Positions 44,936-54,518 are shown, numbered from the stretch's first letter. The stretch: 64,000 nucleotides of DNA from DATFXM01 sp035315885 (GCA_035315885.1 DATFXM010000047.1:1-64000); one strand, 5' to 3'. Notes: a model not told the origin generated them from the letters alone. A program made the numbers and translations.

Positions 44936-46567
44936 ATGGTTAAGCGCTTTGCGTTCGCCAACCGCTCGTCCGCGAAACTGGTTTTCGGATTGTTGTGCGC
45001 CGCCTTCCTCGCAGCCGTACCATCCGCCAAGGGCCAAACGTGCGAGAAGCTCGCCGATCTCAAGCTGCCCAACACCACCATCACCGCGGCGCAATCAGTT
45101 GCTCCCGGCGCATTCACTCCAGCAACGGGTCCGGCGGCTCCATACAAGGATTTGCCGGCCTTCTGTCGAGTCGCAGGAGTAATCAAGCCTACGGCGGATT
45201 CAGATATCAAGTTCGAAGTATGGATGCCAACTACCGGCTGGAACGGAAAGTTTCATGGCATCGGAAACGGAGGCTTCGCCGGCAGCATCGTCTACCAGGC
45301 TCTTGGCGCAGCGTTGTTCCGAGGTTACGCGACAGCCGCGACCGATACTGGTCACACAACCTCCGATGCAAGCTGGGCGCTGGGGCATCCCGAGAAAATC
45401 GTGGACTATGGGCATCGAGGCATTCACGAGATGACCGAGAAGGCTAAGGCCATCATAAACGCGTTCTACGGTTCGGCTCCAAAGCGCTCGTACTTTGCAA
45501 GCTGCTCGAACGGCGGCCGACAGGCGTTGATGGAAGCCCAGCGTTATCCCAAGGATTACGACGGCTTGATCGCCGGAGCACCGGCGAACTATTTCACTCA
45601 CATTTTGACCGGCTTCGCGTGGAACTTGCAGGCGATGACGCTTGATCCCGCCAGTTACATTCCGTCTGCGAAATTGAAAGCGATCGAGACCGCGGCCCTG
45701 GCGTCTTGCGATGCGCGCGACGGCGTCACCGATGGCGTTCTGGATGATCCAACGCAGTGCCGATTTGATCCAGGTGTGTTGCTGTGCAAGGGCGCGGAGT
45801 CCGATAGCTGTCTCACGGAGAAACAGATTATCGCGCTGAAAAAGATCTATGCAGGTCCTCGAACTGCAAAAGGCGAGCTGATCATTCCAGGGTTTGAACC
45901 GGGGGGCGAGACTGGCCCGGGTGGTTGGGAGGCATGGGTCACCGGTTCGGGAGCCAACAAAGGGCTGCAGTTCTTTTTCTCATCCCAAGCCTTTGCGAAT
46001 ATGGTTCACAACAATTCGACTTGGGACCTCAAGACCTTTGAGCTCGAGAAGGACAACAAGCTCGCGGATGAGAAGCTGGGTTCGAATCTCAACGCGATCG
46101 ATCCAAGTCTGAAGGAGTTCAAGGCGCGCGGCGGTAAGCTGATCCTCTATCACGGGTGGTCCGACGCTGCGCTTCCGCCGATGAATACGATCAATTATTT
46201 TCACAGTGTAGTTTCGAAGATGGGGCGGCGCGATGCCGAGTCGTTTATGCGGCTCTATATGGTTCCGGGGATGCAGCACTGCAACGGTGGTCCGGGACCA
46301 AATCAATTTGGCGCTTCGGTTACGCGGACTCAGTCCGATGCTCAACATGATCTGACGCTGGCGTTGGAGAAGTGGGTTGAGGAAGGCGTTGCGCCTGAAC
46401 AGATCATCGCGACAAAGCGGCAGAGCGGCGGTCAAGCTATGCGTACGCGCCCTCTATGTCCTTACCCGCAGGTAGCGCGATACAAAGGAACCGGCAGCAC
46501 CGATGACGCGGCGAATTTTGTCTGCACTAGTGAAAAGGCCGCTCCGCTTCAAAGCAAGAAAGACTGA
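44936..46567 (+). CDS. Tannase/feruloyl esterase family protein
   Basis: Exported serine esterase of 543 residues in the tannase/feruloyl esterase family, which releases phenolic acids from plant esters. There is a signal peptide (residues 14-34). The CS-D-HC catalytic set is complete: C190-S191 in ASCSNGGRQ, D410 in HGWSDAALPP and H448-C449 in GMQHCNGG, in which the two Cys form a disulfide linking Ser and His loops. A family Ca2+ site probably lies in the lid region (residues 225-290, with CDARDGVTDGVLDDPTQC). The length is normal. With the multicopper oxidase it suggests use of plant phenolics, an inference from neighbourhood only. Confidence 0.93.
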   Translation: MVKRFAFANRSSAKLVFGLLCAAFLAAVPSAKGQTCEKLADLKLPNTTITAAQSVAPGAFTPATGPAAPYKDLPAFCRVAGVIKPTADSDIKFEVWMPTTGWNGKFHGIGNGGFAGSIVYQALGAALFRGYATAATDTGHTTSDASWALGHPEKIVDYGHRGIHEMTEKAKAIINAFYGSAPKRSYFASCSNGGRQALMEAQRYPKDYDGLIAGAPANYFTHILTGFAWNLQAMTLDPASYIPSAKLKAIETAALASCDARDGVTDGVLDDPTQCRFDPGVLLCKGAESDSCLTEKQIIALKKIYAGPRTAKGELIIPGFEPGGETGPGGWEAWVTGSGANKGLQFFFSSQAFANMVHNNSTWDLKTFELEKDNKLADEKLGSNLNAIDPSLKEFKARGGKLILYHGWSDAALPPMNTINYFHSVVSKMGRRDAESFMRLYMVPGMQHCNGGPGPNQFGASVTRTQSDAQHDLTLALEKWVEEGVAPEQIIATKRQSGGQAMRTRPLCPYPQVARYKGTGSTDDAANFVCTSEKAAPLQSKKD

Positions 46568-46675
46568 AGTCGTACCCTCGCGCGGTGTGCGACTTTGCCG
46601 CTCCGCGGTCGGCGTTGTCTTAGTTTTGATTCTTGACTGAGTGAGTTGGTGTTGTGGCATCTCGCGGGCGCCGTG

Positions 46676-48091
46676 CTAGCGCAAGGTCGTGAAACAGTAC
46701 AGCGCGCCGCGAGTCCGCACATAAAGCCGTCCATCGCTCAGAGCCGGCGTTGCATTGACCTCGTCGTCGATATCGTTGACCGCGAGGACTTCCCACTGCC
46801 CACCAGCCTTGAGGACGCTTATCTTGCCTTCAGTGTTCGCGAGGAACACCTTGCCGTCTGCGGCAACGGGTGACGCGTAGTATTCGCCGAGCGCGCCGGG
46901 GCTCCGTCCCTGCTTCAGAATCCGGCCGGTCGCCGGATCAAGCGATGTGATGATACCGCCGGTCTTCACCATGTAGTAAACGCCCTGGTACAACAACGGC
47001 GCAGGAATATAAGGGATATTCTTCTGAAGTCGCCAGCGAATCGCGCCGGGTTCGAGCTGACCGCGCGCGTTGCCGGGGCGAACGGCTATCGCCCCCCAAT
47101 CACCCATGCCCAACGCACGCGCCTTTTCCCATTCCTGGGCGTCGATGAACTTGTCTTCGTTTTCGTCAATCCAACCGAAGTGCTCGCCAAAGTCCGGATC
47201 ACCGCGAAACTCCTCCAGCGACAGACGCCCGTCCTTGTCTTTGTCGTACTTCGACAGGGCCGATGCGAAAGTGGTCATCATTGGCTCATTGCTGCCAAGA
47301 GTCGAGACCATCAGCGTGTCTCCATGAGCCACCGGCGTGCCGAGCGCGCCCGCAGATGCTACCGGCAGCCACCAGCGATGCGCGCCTGACAGGAGGTCAT
47401 AGGCGTCAAGACGCGTCGTGCCGAGCACGATCAAATCCGTCCGCGTCGCGTCCGGTCGAAACACAATAGGCGTAGACCACCCAATCGAAATGCCTGGTCG
47501 CTCGGTCTTCCATCGCAAACGTCCGTTCGAGCGATCGAGCGCAATGACAAACGACGCCGACTGTTGGTCGCATACCAGCACTACCATGCCACCGTCGATG
47601 ATTGGCGAACCTGCCATCCCGTAGAAGTTCTTGAACGGTCCGAGTCGGTAGTTCCAACGCACTTGCCCGTCGTTGTTGTAGGAGACCAATCCAAATTCAG
47701 CGAAGAAAGCTACGACGCCATTCTCGTCAGCCGCGGGAGTTGGCGATGCCGGATCATTTGCCTTGTAGGCAACCTGCGCGCGCTCGCGCCGGACATCACG
47801 CCGCCACACTTCCCGACCGGTGCGAGTGTCCAGACAGAACGTGATCAAGCGCTCGCCTTCGCTGGCGGTGCCAAAGAGCCGGGTACCAACCACTACCGGT
47901 GATGACTGTCCGTAAGGCACCGTCGTCTTCCAGGCCACGTTCTTGGTAGGCGAAAACTCTACGGGATAGCCTAATGACAAATCGACACCAGACCCATTGG
48001 GCCCTCGAAACCGCGACCACTGCGCATCGGCGCGTCCAGCGATAAGGAACAACAACAGACAGGACACAACGAAGACGAATAAGCGGTTCAT
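46676..48091 (-). CDS. Exported PQQ-like propeller with EF-hands
   Basis: Protein of about 471 residues. The signal peptide (residues 1-24) ends at ADAQ, and the mature part starts WSRFRGPNGSG like the propeller at 12046. Blade motifs such as TGREVWRRDVRRE and NGRLRWKTERPG indicate a BamB/PQQ-like propeller. A pair of EF-hands is inserted between blades, around residues 280-330: DKDKDGRLSLEEF and DENEDKFIDAQEW have Asp/Asn/Glu in the Ca2+ positions. This insertion is a notable variant. The start at 48091 gives the signal peptide; a longer frame to 48205 gives 38 extra residues without sense. Function unknown. Confidence 0.82.
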   Translation of the reverse strand: MNRLFVFVVSCLLLFLIAGRADAQWSRFRGPNGSGVDLSLGYPVEFSPTKNVAWKTTVPYGQSSPVVVGTRLFGTASEGERLITFCLDTRTGREVWRRDVRRERAQVAYKANDPASPTPAADENGVVAFFAEFGLVSYNNDGQVRWNYRLGPFKNFYGMAGSPIIDGGMVVLVCDQQSASFVIALDRSNGRLRWKTERPGISIGWSTPIVFRPDATRTDLIVLGTTRLDAYDLLSGAHRWWLPVASAGALGTPVAHGDTLMVSTLGSNEPMMTTFASALSKYDKDKDGRLSLEEFRGDPDFGEHFGWIDENEDKFIDAQEWEKARALGMGDWGAIAVRPGNARGQLEPGAIRWRLQKNIPYIPAPLLYQGVYYMVKTGGIITSLDPATGRILKQGRSPGALGEYYASPVAADGKVFLANTEGKISVLKAGGQWEVLAVNDIDDEVNATPALSDGRLYVRTRGALYCFTTLR

Positions 48092-48314
48092 AGAGATTGT
48101 GCCTCCCGATGCGTGAAGGGTTGGTGCTTCGCTGGAAACCTTTGCCAGTCCGAGGTGCGTGAGCTTCACTTCATCGGTTGTGGCAGCGACAGACGATGTA
48201 GGCATCCGAGTTTTTCGATTCTTGATTTGCGAAGCACAACGGCGGGGAGCCTATCGTGACCGATTCACACGTGTCAACATAGTTAACCCTGAAGGTGTGC
48301 CCCGGATATAGGCG

Positions 48315-49229
48315 TCAGGGAAGAATTCGAAAAGGTCTCTGCCTAAGGAATGCGTCGACATTTGGACCGAGTGGGAGCAAATTCGGAAACTGACCTGGAG
48401 TTACTGTCGCAATAGCGTCAATAAACTCCTGATAACCGCCGGCAAAGCTGCCATTGGCCCACACTTCAAGCAGCCCCTGTGTGAATAGACTGTTGCCGGT
48501 TGGGCTCGAAGCGGAAGCCGAGTTTTGATCGTCCTGGCAGGCCGCCAGTAGAATCACTGATGCCGAGAGGTCACGTCGCTGAGAAACCCTGAATCGTGCG
48601 ACGAGCCTGTCATAGAATTCGTTGTTTCTGGAGTACTCCTTGGTTATTGCGACCAAGGAAGGAGTTTTTGGCTGTGGGACGTTGACTTTGGTTGCGCCCG
48701 TCAAGCCTTCCAGAGCGAAGCGTGTCACCGCACGCCTTTCAAACCGCCTCATAACATTCGCACTGAACTCTCGGGTGTCGAGCTTGGGAGTCCGGGTATT
48801 GGCCAAGATCCGAACTATCGTGCCGCTATGACAACTGTCTGACACAACCACGACTCGAACACCCGGCTGAAAATCCGTCAAGAGGTCATACAGTTCGTCG
48901 TCGATGAAGTAGTCGTCAAACAATACCCAGCCTTCGTCCATGCCATCGGCCTCGTCTCCCGAAAAATCGGGGAAGGTGGCGCCGTGTCCTGAGAAGGTCA
49001 ACAGCAATATGTCCCCGTCAGCGAGGTCTTGTGACGCCCGCTGGATGGCGGCCCTCACCGCAACCGTAGTAGCCTGAGCTCCGAGCAGCGGCAAGTCACC
49101 CGTGAAGTCAACCGACCGTGCAAGATTGTACATAGCTCGCGCGTCGTTCTCGCAACCAAAGAGGTCGTCGAAGCCAAAACTTGCCCGAACCGAATCGAGC
49201 CCGATGTTTATCGATACTCCTTTTGCCAC
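48315..49229 (-). CDS. Caspase-family (metacaspase-like) protease
   Basis: Cytosolic protein of 304 residues with a caspase/peptidase C14 fold and no signal peptide. The catalytic dyad is visible: H82 in TFSGHGATF and C133 in VVSDSCHSGT. The GCENDARAM segment near 25-33 and the late ILLAACQDDQNS segment (near 225-236) match metacaspase-like proteins of bacteria. It probably cuts after basic residues, as metacaspases do, but this is not visible. GGAGG at good spacing sets the start. It is the last gene of an operon that also encodes a sigma factor, a CHAT protein and an unknown protein. It might be an executor or a regulator of that system. Confidence 0.92.
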   Translation of the reverse strand: MAKGVSINIGLDSVRASFGFDDLFGCENDARAMYNLARSVDFTGDLPLLGAQATTVAVRAAIQRASQDLADGDILLLTFSGHGATFPDFSGDEADGMDEGWVLFDDYFIDDELYDLLTDFQPGVRVVVVSDSCHSGTIVRILANTRTPKLDTREFSANVMRRFERRAVTRFALEGLTGATKVNVPQPKTPSLVAITKEYSRNNEFYDRLVARFRVSQRRDLSASVILLAACQDDQNSASASSPTGNSLFTQGLLEVWANGSFAGGYQEFIDAIATVTPGQFPNLLPLGPNVDAFLRQRPFRILP

Positions 49230-49346
49230 TTTCTAATCCTCCGGCAAACTCGAGTCTTGAAACGCGGTCTCGCGAGTCCGCTGACGCAGTGGCCTTGCGA
49301 GACAGGTCCACATCTACTTCGACTCGGAATCCGTTCAACTAAAGAA

Positions 49347-50207
49347 TCAAGGCCGCCCCAGGCTGTTGGTCTGGCCGAGGAATACCAGATCACAGTTTTG
49401 AGGGAATTTGCCTTTTGTTGAGCTTTTCTCAAAATCGAACTTGACGGACGTCGTAGGGTCTTCCACCACGTCGTAGTATCGTCGGAAATCGCTTCCGACC
49501 AGCGACGGATCTGGTGGTATCGTGCACTCGTTCTTAACGTAAATGAGATATCTCGTGTTGGGTTGCTTCTGAAGAGTAACGGACCTCGCCAGATCATCAG
49601 GGTTTCTTATGAACACTGATCCGCTGGTCCTCTGGATGGAAATATCAACACCGACGACGTCGCCTATAGTGATGTTTCCCAGCAGGATTCGCGGAGGCGT
49701 CACACTCCAGTCGACGAGCTTGAAGAGATCCTGAACACCAGATGAGGACTGTCCCGTGAGTCGCGCACTGTAGAACACCCCCTGTTTTATCCGGATGAGA
49801 GGGTCCAGCTCACTTTCGATCTGAAACGCGCGGGGATGTCTATTGATTTGCAGCTTTTTACCGTGAAAAGGATATCCCTCGAGATCTACTATCCACCTGA
49901 AATCCTCAAAATCGTCATGCGTCCCGCCGATGGGACCCACCCTTCGATAAAAGAAAGGGGTAGGCATATACGGCGTGGTCTCGTGCGTACCCATATCGTT
50001 TGTATCGATCTCAATTGCCATTGTGAGATCTAGGTCGTGCTGAATCGGAAAGAAGCCCTGAGGCGTGACTCGCGTAATGTCGATCGTAAGACTGTGGCGC
50101 GGATTCTTGAGGACTGCCAGCTCGCATTCTTTCTGCGCGTTGAAGCAGAACAATCCGAGGCCATCCATCAAGATTGTGACGTCTGCGTTCGAGTGATCCA
50201 GTGGCAT
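49347..50207 (-). CDS. Unknown protein between CHAT and caspase genes
   Basis: Soluble protein of 286 residues without signal peptide or membrane helix. I recognise no domain. Secondary structure appears beta-rich, with many alternating strands (for example SLTIDITRVTP, DLTMAIEIDT, FYSARLTGQ, ILLGNITIGD). The first strand MDGLGLFCFN and a CELAVL strand may form a core repeat. Its position, 23 bases after the CHAT gene and 117 bases before the caspase gene, with its own AAGGAGA site, suggests that it belongs to the same system, perhaps as a substrate or ligand of one protease. It does not look like a bacterial gasdermin. Confidence 0.75.
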   Translation of the reverse strand: MPLDHSNADVTILMDGLGLFCFNAQKECELAVLKNPRHSLTIDITRVTPQGFFPIQHDLDLTMAIEIDTNDMGTHETTPYMPTPFFYRRVGPIGGTHDDFEDFRWIVDLEGYPFHGKKLQINRHPRAFQIESELDPLIRIKQGVFYSARLTGQSSSGVQDLFKLVDWSVTPPRILLGNITIGDVVGVDISIQRTSGSVFIRNPDDLARSVTLQKQPNTRYLIYVKNECTIPPDPSLVGSDFRRYYDVVEDPTTSVKFDFEKSSTKGKFPQNCDLVFLGQTNSLGRP

Positions 50208-50230
50208 AGCTCTGATTCTCCTTGGTGTTT

Positions 50231-53200
50231 TCAGAAATTGGCGTACCCGCCGATCACGGAGAAAGAAGCCCAGTAGAGCGGGTAGTCACGATGATTCTCG
50301 GTATCGGAGATCATATCGACCTCCGCCTGACACAACGCTTTTACAGAAGAAAGACCTTGTGTTCGATACTTGTGAAAGCTCTTCATCAAATCTACCGTGG
50401 CATCCGAATTGACTGGCCAGAGACTTGCTACTACAACCGGGACACCAGCAGCCAGAAACGCGCGAGCAAGGCTTATTGCGCCCTCGCCTTTAAAATACCG
50501 TTCGATGCCGGTCTGGCACGCCGCTAACACGACCACTCGGCACGGGCGAAGATCTAAATCGAAGATCTCATAGCTATGAAGTACACAATCTGCAGGTTCT
50601 CCCGCCGATGATGACGATGCCAACAACAGCCCCGAAAGCAGAGGATATCGATCGTTGACTATGTAATGAGTCGCAAAATGAATCAGATTGGATCTGGTCA
50701 TCTCACGCTTCACATCCGCCACAGTCGCGGCCTTGTCGGTTAACAAAGCTGGTCCAGAGTAGCATCTGGTGAATTCTCGAACCTCATCCTCAGTGGAATA
50801 CAGCCGCGGAAGGTGATATCGGCTCTTATCGAAGGCCGGATTCCCGACACCCAGTGCGCGTTCATTCGCAACTCCTTCCTTTTCTAGTGCGGCTTGGGTC
50901 TGTCTCAGAAATACAGTGGCGCTAGGACTGGTCATTACCGGATATAGCTCCACAAGCCGCTTCTGCGCTGACCGGCTGTACAGCGCGGCGAATGGGACCT
51001 GGTTGAGAACCTTGTCAGGCACTACGCAAATCACCTTACCCGGATCCAGTAATTCAGCTACCGGCTCGACGAGGAGATCGTAGAGCCGTGAAGCCTGCGC
51101 CCGTTCGCTTCCGTCACCTCCGCCCGCCGCCGTCCTGATGCTTTCCAGGAAACCAGTTACTGTGCGCTTCAACTCATCGAGCGATACAGCACTGCTGCCG
51201 TGACGAAACTTGTCTTTGGCTATCACCCAGATCAAGACCTTGTCGCTGAGCACCGAGTACTGTATGAGCTGCACGTTGGCCGGCATCGTCCCTTCGATTT
51301 CGGGCTCTGCCATCGGTTGGGCTTCAGCCCTCTTTCGATTCATCTGAATGAGAATCTTCGGTTTGGCGTTCAGGGATTCAAGTCGCGGCCGCGCGTCCAG
51401 CATCGCCAGGAGGTTTCGAGCCCTGTTTGTTTCCGAATACTCAAAAGCCCTCTCTGGCCGCGCCATCCTGGAGAACTCGTAGTCAATCGCGAGGTCGTAA
51501 ACGTCCTGCTCCTGATCGAAGAAAGTATTTCGACTAGCGTCGTCCCGAATCTTGGAGCGATGTAAATCGAAAAGGTTCAGAGTCGTCGCGAGCTCCTGGT
51601 CCGTCCCAGGGTCGTTCTGTTGCAGGTAACAAAGCAGACGCCCCTTGTGAGCACCGTACAGATAGGCTTCGAGGTTATGCTCCTCTGATAGCTCGATAGC
51701 CTGCCTGTACGAGTCCAGAGCTTGGGAGAAACTTTGCCTGGATCTGTAAATGTGTCCAAGCTGCAATAAAGAGAATGCGACGGACGCTGCACGATCTTTT
51801 TCCGTTGGGAAGGCTCGAGCGGTTGCAAGGCCACGCTCCGCAAACGAAAGGGCCTTCTCATATTCACGCAGCTCACCGTACACCGCTCCGAGTCGCGAAA
51901 GTGAAAGGTACGTAAATGACGGATCTCGAACTTCCAACACACTGAGTTCCAGCGCTTCTTGTTCGAACGATGCGGCAGCGGTACGCAGCCCCATTTGGTC
52001 CAGAATCGTCGACGCTGTGTCGAGATTTCTCCAGGCCTGTCTCGGGCCCGGCCACTGTGTTGCTGAAAGCAACAGACACTTTTCAAGGCAGTCCATCGCG
52101 TCCGTAGTGTTTCCCAGCGCACCGTATTCTGAAGCTAACTGTGCAAGCCCCTTCTGCAGAGCTGCTCGATCGTTGATCTTTTCGAATATCTCAAGGGATC
52201 GTGTGATGTATTCAATATACGCGTATGATTCGTTGAGGATCGTTTGCGCGCGAGCTATCGAATTGTAAACGTGCGCCAGGAGCCATAAGAATCGTCGCTT
52301 CTGGCACAATTCAGTGATCGGTTCAAGCAGCGACAGGCTCTCCTTCGCCTGACCCCTCGCGAGAAAACAATGCGCTACTCGCAATCTCGCCAAAGTCGAT
52401 TCCCAGATGTCTCCCGCAAGATCGAACTGTTCTGCCGCGCTATAGAAGAACTTCGAAGCTAGCTCGTAGTTGCCTGCAAAATAGTTCTCGCGAGCATCGG
52501 CGATGAAACGGTGGGCCGCGCCCAGACTACTTTGCCGGGACTCAGAATTGCGCGAGTAAAAAGCGGCCAGTTCAGGAACAAACAAGTCACCGGTTCGCTG
52601 TGATTCGAGCATCCCATCCTTTAAAAGGGAAGACAGATCGGTCCGGGCGCGATCTCCGCGTCTGCCGGCCGAATCCAATACCAGTTCCGTAGCCAATCCC
52701 TCCCAAATCAATCTCCCAGAAATAACATCGCGATTGGAGCACAGAATCTCCCACGCCCGGTCGTCGTTGCCTTCTTCGAGTGATCTCACAAAATCATCAA
52801 TCGTCAGAGCGCCCTGACGTTGCCGTTCCTGGTTCTGACTTCGCACTTCATTGAGCTTTTGTCGAGCCTCATCGGCCCACTTCTGGTCGGTTTCTCGTTT
52901 CAGATAGTCCTCCCAATCCGCTTGAGATTGCTTCAGCAGGAGCATTTTTTGATAAAGCAGCGCGCGATTGAAGAGTGCTTCGAGCAGATTGGGGTCGAGG
53001 GCTATTGCCAGGTTCAGGTGCTCAAGGCTTCTGGCGTGCTCATCGAGCCCTTTACCCGAGTTATCTCTTTCGCGGTCGATTGTTCCTTTCTCGAACAGAG
53101 CCGCTCCGTAGTCGCTGTGTATCTTTGCATTGTTAGTGTCACTCTGTAGCGCCCGCTCAAAATTTGTGATCGCATTATCGTAATCACGTTCGGCGAGGTA

Positions 53201-53887
53201 GAACTGTCCAAGCGCGTGAAACGATCCTGCGCCTGGGTGATCGGACGCCTCGTCGATCAAGAGGCGTTCCGCCCTGTTCAGTGAACGTAGGTCCGCTTGA
53301 TTGGTCCCGCCGCCCGCCCTCGGCGGAGACGCGTAAGGAAAACCAGTGATGCGAGAATCGATGGGTCGTTGTGATTCATACGCCTTGTTTAGCGCCCTCA
53401 GACCCTCGTTCAGTTCCGAGCGGCCGCGACCTATCAGCCAGACAGCAATACCCAATGCCACAATCAGCAATGCAGCGGTCGCAAGCATAAAGGGGGTGAC
53501 TGTGACAGGTCGCCTCCACCACGCCGTGCGCGCGCGAGCGTCCTGCGAAGTTAACCTCTCTTCAATTGGTTCAGTGGTGCTCTCGGCATTGCTGCGTTCT
53601 TCCGCAATTTGGGTCTTTTGTGCGTACTCTGCCAGAGCCCTGGCGACCGCTACTTTTCGCCGGCCCTCGCGAGTACTAAGGAACGACGCCTCAAATTGAG
53701 ACTTATGCTCGTCCGGAAGCTCGCCTGTGACGTAACGCTCAACCATGTCGGCTTCTGCCAGCAGCACCCGATCGAACAGGTCGTCGTCGGACATCAGGCG
53801 CTCTTCTAACTGCTCGAGCTCGTCTTCCTTAAGCTGCGCGAGCAGATATCGGGTGATCAGGGCCCCATCATCTTTGTCATAGGGCAT
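50231..53887 (-). CDS. Anti-sigma-like/TM/TPR/CHAT fusion (CHAT-3)
   Basis: Protein of 1218 residues with four parts. Residues 1-90 resemble the helical anti-sigma head found next to ECF sigma genes in Acidobacteriota (LITRYLLAQLKEDELEQLEE, then RYVTGELPDEHKSQFEASFL), without the zinc ligands. One membrane helix lies at about 129-153. Residues about 210-860 are TPR repeats, predicted outside the cytosol if the head is inside. The C-terminal CHAT protease domain (about 900-1218) has HFATHY with H1074 and AACQTG with C1124. The start at 53887 has AAAGAGGA nine bases upstream; an ATG at 53917 lacks one. It follows the sigma gene by 34 bases. It may hold the sigma factor and release it on a signal. 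Confidence 0.9.
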   Translation of the reverse strand: MPYDKDDGALITRYLLAQLKEDELEQLEERLMSDDDLFDRVLLAEADMVERYVTGELPDEHKSQFEASFLSTREGRRKVAVARALAEYAQKTQIAEERSNAESTTEPIEERLTSQDARARTAWWRRPVTVTPFMLATAALLIVALGIAVWLIGRGRSELNEGLRALNKAYESQRPIDSRITGFPYASPPRAGGGTNQADLRSLNRAERLLIDEASDHPGAGSFHALGQFYLAERDYDNAITNFERALQSDTNNAKIHSDYGAALFEKGTIDRERDNSGKGLDEHARSLEHLNLAIALDPNLLEALFNRALLYQKMLLLKQSQADWEDYLKRETDQKWADEARQKLNEVRSQNQERQRQGALTIDDFVRSLEEGNDDRAWEILCSNRDVISGRLIWEGLATELVLDSAGRRGDRARTDLSSLLKDGMLESQRTGDLFVPELAAFYSRNSESRQSSLGAAHRFIADARENYFAGNYELASKFFYSAAEQFDLAGDIWESTLARLRVAHCFLARGQAKESLSLLEPITELCQKRRFLWLLAHVYNSIARAQTILNESYAYIEYITRSLEIFEKINDRAALQKGLAQLASEYGALGNTTDAMDCLEKCLLLSATQWPGPRQAWRNLDTASTILDQMGLRTAAASFEQEALELSVLEVRDPSFTYLSLSRLGAVYGELREYEKALSFAERGLATARAFPTEKDRAASVAFSLLQLGHIYRSRQSFSQALDSYRQAIELSEEHNLEAYLYGAHKGRLLCYLQQNDPGTDQELATTLNLFDLHRSKIRDDASRNTFFDQEQDVYDLAIDYEFSRMARPERAFEYSETNRARNLLAMLDARPRLESLNAKPKILIQMNRKRAEAQPMAEPEIEGTMPANVQLIQYSVLSDKVLIWVIAKDKFRHGSSAVSLDELKRTVTGFLESIRTAAGGGDGSERAQASRLYDLLVEPVAELLDPGKVICVVPDKVLNQVPFAALYSRSAQKRLVELYPVMTSPSATVFLRQTQAALEKEGVANERALGVGNPAFDKSRYHLPRLYSTEDEVREFTRCYSGPALLTDKAATVADVKREMTRSNLIHFATHYIVNDRYPLLSGLLLASSSSAGEPADCVLHSYEIFDLDLRPCRVVVLAACQTGIERYFKGEGAISLARAFLAAGVPVVVASLWPVNSDATVDLMKSFHKYRTQGLSSVKALCQAEVDMISDTENHRDYPLYWASFSVIGGYANF

Positions 53888-53921
53888 TTTGCTGTGTCCT
53901 CTTTCAGCCCGACCCATAGTG

Positions 53922-54518
53922 TCATGGCTGATCCGGCGAAAACATGACGACGTTCTCGCCGGCGCCTTCGCGATCCAGGCAATCGGCGAAGCATTTTTCC
54001 AGTGACTCGGTGATCCTATGAATTCTCATTCTGAGCGTATTCAGAGTCACACCCAGCTCGTGCGCCAGCCGCTCTCTGTTTTCAATCTTTTTGCGCTTAT
54101 CATGCCGGTGGTATTCAACAATCAAATCGCGCCTTTCGAGATTGAGATGGTCCAGGCATTGCTCAAGGCAGGAATGATTCAGCTCAAGATTGTGGTCCCG
54201 CTTACTGGGAACCACAGACTCGGCTTTGAGCCTTTTTCCTTCGTCACGCAACCACTCCTGATAGACTTTTCTTAGCACACCGAAGAAATAGCGTGCCGGG
54301 TCGCCGGTATACGTGGGAGCAATGCGGTTGATCACATTTGTCACACGATTGAACACCTCGTCGGCGAGCTCGGCAGCCTCGTAACACTGCCGACGAACCA
54401 GGATTTGGATTAGTTTACTCTGTATTCTTAAGTAAGTTTCGGCTGCAGCGTCGCGATCAGGATTCAGCCAGGCGAGAAGCGCCTCAAAGTCATCCTTGTT
54501 TGGCGTGCTGGTCTTCAC
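53922..54518 (-). CDS. ECF-type RNA polymerase sigma factor
   Basis: Sigma-70 family protein of 198 residues with only regions 2 and 4. Region 2 lies at about 20-100 (AELADEVFNRVTNVI and then ARYFFGVLRKVYQEWLRDE). Region 4 is at about 125-180, with the helix-turn-helix RERLAHELGVTLNTLRMRIH. The start is GTG at 54518 with a GGAAGGG-type site upstream. It is the first gene of the four-gene operon with the CHAT fusion, an unknown protein and a caspase. ECF sigma genes usually control their own operon and lie beside their anti-sigma gene, which here appears to be the N-terminal head of the CHAT protein. Confidence 0.92.
   Translation of the reverse strand: MKTSTPNKDDFEALLAWLNPDRDAAAETYLRIQSKLIQILVRRQCYEAAELADEVFNRVTNVINRIAPTYTGDPARYFFGVLRKVYQEWLRDEGKRLKAESVVPSKRDHNLELNHSCLEQCLDHLNLERRDLIVEYHRHDKRKKIENRERLAHELGVTLNTLRMRIHRITESLEKCFADCLDREGAGENVVMFSPDQP

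Noticed and set aside
49347..50207. Unknown operon protein considered as a bacterial gasdermin
   Set aside because: The N terminus lacks the small hydrophobic residues and Cys near the start expected for a bacterial gasdermin, and the strand pattern does not suggest one; structure prediction would settle it.
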